In this document: in pieces, positions 4,720-5,701 of the stretch | Layout: the number at the start of each line of letters is the position of its first letter | Position numbering within the stretch: the stretch's first letter is position 1 | NCBI GenBank assembly: GCA_026786325.1 | Contig: JAJAYH010000134.1 | Coordinates: 1 to 5,701, forward strand | Source: Alkalinema sp. CAN_BIN05 | GTDB taxonomy: Bacteria > Cyanobacteriota > Cyanobacteriia > Leptolyngbyales > Leptolyngbyaceae | Direction of reading: 5' to 3' | Length of the DNA: 5,701 bases | Notes under the pieces: generated by a model | What the model was told of the DNA's origin: nothing | The model's database searches: none | The model's input: the letters and a program-made list of their open reading frames with translations, nothing else | Program-made: the position numbers and the translations under genes

Positions 4720-5184
4720 TTACAACATCGGTTGTTCAAATGCATGGACTAAATAATTAATCAATATGAACTCATGTTTTTCAAACGTCCGGGTAAAACC
4801 ACTTAGGCGTTTAGTTTTGGGGTAGTGGGCTGGTTGGCTCTGCACTGGTTGGTTCTGCACTGGTTGCCACTGCACTAGAGCAATATCGAAGCGGCAGTTC
4901 CGGGATTGATGTTTGGGATTTTTTACTAAAAATAGTTGGGCAGTCTTCCAAAGCTTAATTTGCTTGCTGCGAGTGACGGCCAACACGCCATCTTGGTCGA
5001 TGTTGTGGGACGATCGGGTTTTAACTTCAATAAATATTAGATCGCCGCTTCTGTTCAGTGCGATGATGTCAATCTCGCCTATTACACAATGCCAGCGTTG
5101 AGCCAGAACTCTGCCTCCTTTCGTCGGAATCCATAGCGCGATTAGATCTTCGCCCGATCGTCCAAGTTCGTCTGTTGCGGGCAT
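4720..5184 (-). CDS. yraN: YraN/UPF0102 family nuclease-fold protein
   Basis: This 154-residue UPF0102 (YraN) protein belongs to a widespread family of unknown function with the fold of PD-(D/E)XK/Holliday-junction-resolvase-type nucleases. The characteristic residues are present: G-E-D (11-13), G-E-I-D-I-I-A (36-42), I-E-V-K-T-R (52-57) with the Glu53/Lys55 pair, a later A-V-T-R-S-K (69-74) and R-F-D-I-A (98-102). Activity is inferred from the fold only. ATG 5184 is the first Met before the family's GxxGED motif; no Shine-Dalgarno is visible. An unusual feature follows the core: VQWQP, VQNQP, VQSQP (104-118), encoded by a 15-bp tandem repeat, before a C-terminal segment F-I-L-I-N-Y-L-V-H-A-F (139-149) that matches the normal family ending. 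The frame is intact. It is convergent with the uncharacterised gene and divergent from the pentapeptide-repeat gene. Confidence 0.9.
   Translation of the reverse strand: MPATDELGRSGEDLIALWIPTKGGRVLAQRWHCVIGEIDIIALNRSGDLIFIEVKTRSSHNIDQDGVLAVTRSKQIKLWKTAQLFLVKNPKHQSRNCRFDIALVQWQPVQNQPVQSQPAHYPKTKRLSGFTRTFEKHEFILINYLVHAFEQPML
4832..4876. repeat. Three-copy 15-bp tandem repeat within yraN
   Basis: Three consecutive copies, GGTTGGCTCTGCACT (4832-4846), GGTTGGTTCTGCACT (4847-4861) and GGTTGCCACTGCACT (4862-4876), differ at one to three positions. The period is a multiple of three, so the yraN frame is kept and five-residue units VQ-x-QP result. Confidence 0.9.
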
Positions 5185-5231
5185 GATGGTAAATTTAGGA
5201 TTGATTTTGTCTTTAAGAGTGGTTAGTGATC
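5185..5231. promoter_or_regulatory. 47-bp divergent intergenic region between yraN and the pentapeptide-repeat gene
   Basis: The two start codons face away from each other across only 47 bases, so any promoters must overlap each other or lie inside the opposite gene. I see no convincing -35/-10 pair or operator. AAGAG at 5215-5219 is a weak ribosome-binding candidate for the plus-strand gene. Confidence 0.4.
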
Positions 5232-5701
5232 ATGGTTAGAGCGCACATTCTAGATTATTGCCGTCAACAAATCCGTTGTCTGTTTCAAATTGTCATGACG
5301 ATCGTAATTGTGGGGGCGGGACTGGTTTGGGGGAATGCCGCAGCTATTGCGGATGACTATACGAAAGATGTACTGATTCGGGTGGATATGTCTGGCAAAG
5401 ACCTGAGGGATTCTCAGTTTAACCATACCAATTTGCGAGAGTCGAATCTAAGCAATACCAACCTTCGTGCCGTAAATTTATTCGCGGCAAATTTAGAGTT
5501 TGTTAATCTATCGGGCGCTGATTTGAGTTTTGCGACCTTGGAAAGTGCTCGGATTACCGATGCGAATCTAACCAATGCCAATTTAGAAGGTGCATATACC
5601 TCCAATGCAAAGTTCGATCGGTCCAATATTGAGGGCGCGGATTTTACGGACGTAGACATGCGAGAGGATATGCGTAAAGATTTATGTAAGGTTGCCTCTG
5701 G
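5232..5701 (+). CDS. Secreted/lumenal pentapeptide-repeat protein, 3' end outside window
   Basis: The frame opens at ATG 5232 and is still open at the right edge, giving 156 residues. The start is chosen because it supplies a positively charged N-region (R3, R11, R15) before a hydrophobic core (about 17-38, with IVMTIVIVGAGLVW) and an A-A-A-I-A cleavage site before Asp41, a Sec-type signal peptide. ATG 5295 would lack the charges. The mature part (about 48-140) is built of A(D/N)LxX-type pentapeptides such as GKDLR, HTNLR, NTNLR, AANLE, GADLS, NANLE and GADFT, which fold as a right-handed quadrilateral beta-helix. The sequence ends in D-L-C-K-V-A-S, resembling the C-terminal region of the cyanobacterial and chloroplast lumenal pentapeptide proteins, often followed by a Thr-Asn-Pro-containing tail and a second Cys, so perhaps 20-30 residues are missing. 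Location in periplasm or thylakoid lumen is inferred from the signal; function of this class is unknown. Confidence 0.88.
   Translation, partial: MVRAHILDYCRQQIRCLFQIVMTIVIVGAGLVWGNAAAIADDYTKDVLIRVDMSGKDLRDSQFNHTNLRESNLSNTNLRAVNLFAANLEFVNLSGADLSFATLESARITDANLTNANLEGAYTSNAKFDRSNIEGADFTDVDMREDMRKDLCKVAS

Noticed and set aside
5414..5659. Minus-strand ORF of 81 codons opposite the pentapeptide repeats
   Set aside because: The repeated A(D/N)LxX codons keep the antisense frame free of stops; the plus strand has the signal peptide and repeats.

Overview
The window looks like cyanobacterial chromosome. The evidence is about two dozen CGATCG hexamers, including two full HIP1 octamers GCGATCGC (2001-2008 and 2994-3001), a palindromic repeat of the kind common between cyanobacterial genes (GATCCCCCTA ends), and a gene set typical of the phylum: a Ycf29/NarL-like response regulator, a short PHP protein and a secreted lumen-type pentapeptide-repeat protein. 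The base composition and filamentous/Leptolyngbya-like flavour are only an impression; no genus can be assigned from the sequence.

Left part (1-1592): the 3' end of a family 2 glycosyltransferase (plus strand), then a response regulator gene (675-1379) that is intact apart from one in-frame TGA at codon 99, just before the conserved Lys of the receiver domain. A long imperfect hairpin (1401-1447) follows it. Middle (1593-2889): a complete PHP metal-dependent phosphoesterase gene (plus strand), convergent with a 33-codon single-membrane-span ORF on the minus strand (2387-2488) that has its own terminator-like hairpin. After about 210 bp of featureless AT-rich DNA comes a 114-bp palindromic repeat (2741-2854). 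One of its arms is interrupted by a 25-bp insert, and its core forms an excellent intrinsic terminator for queA.

Right part (2890-5701): queA (minus strand, tRNA queuosine synthesis), a divergent uncharacterised gene of 129-152 aa (plus) with a terminator overlapping its stop codon, yraN/UPF0102 (minus) carrying a three-copy 15-bp tandem repeat, and, divergent from it across 47 bp, the start of a secreted pentapeptide-repeat protein that runs off the right edge.

Most genes here are single transcription units in alternating orientation; only the glycosyltransferase and response regulator (46-bp gap) could share a transcript. I see no defence system, phage, CRISPR array, tRNA or rRNA, and no coherent multi-gene novel system. 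The items most worth a second look are the TGA-interrupted regulator, the small membrane ORF, the nested repeat, and the tandem-repeat expansion in yraN.
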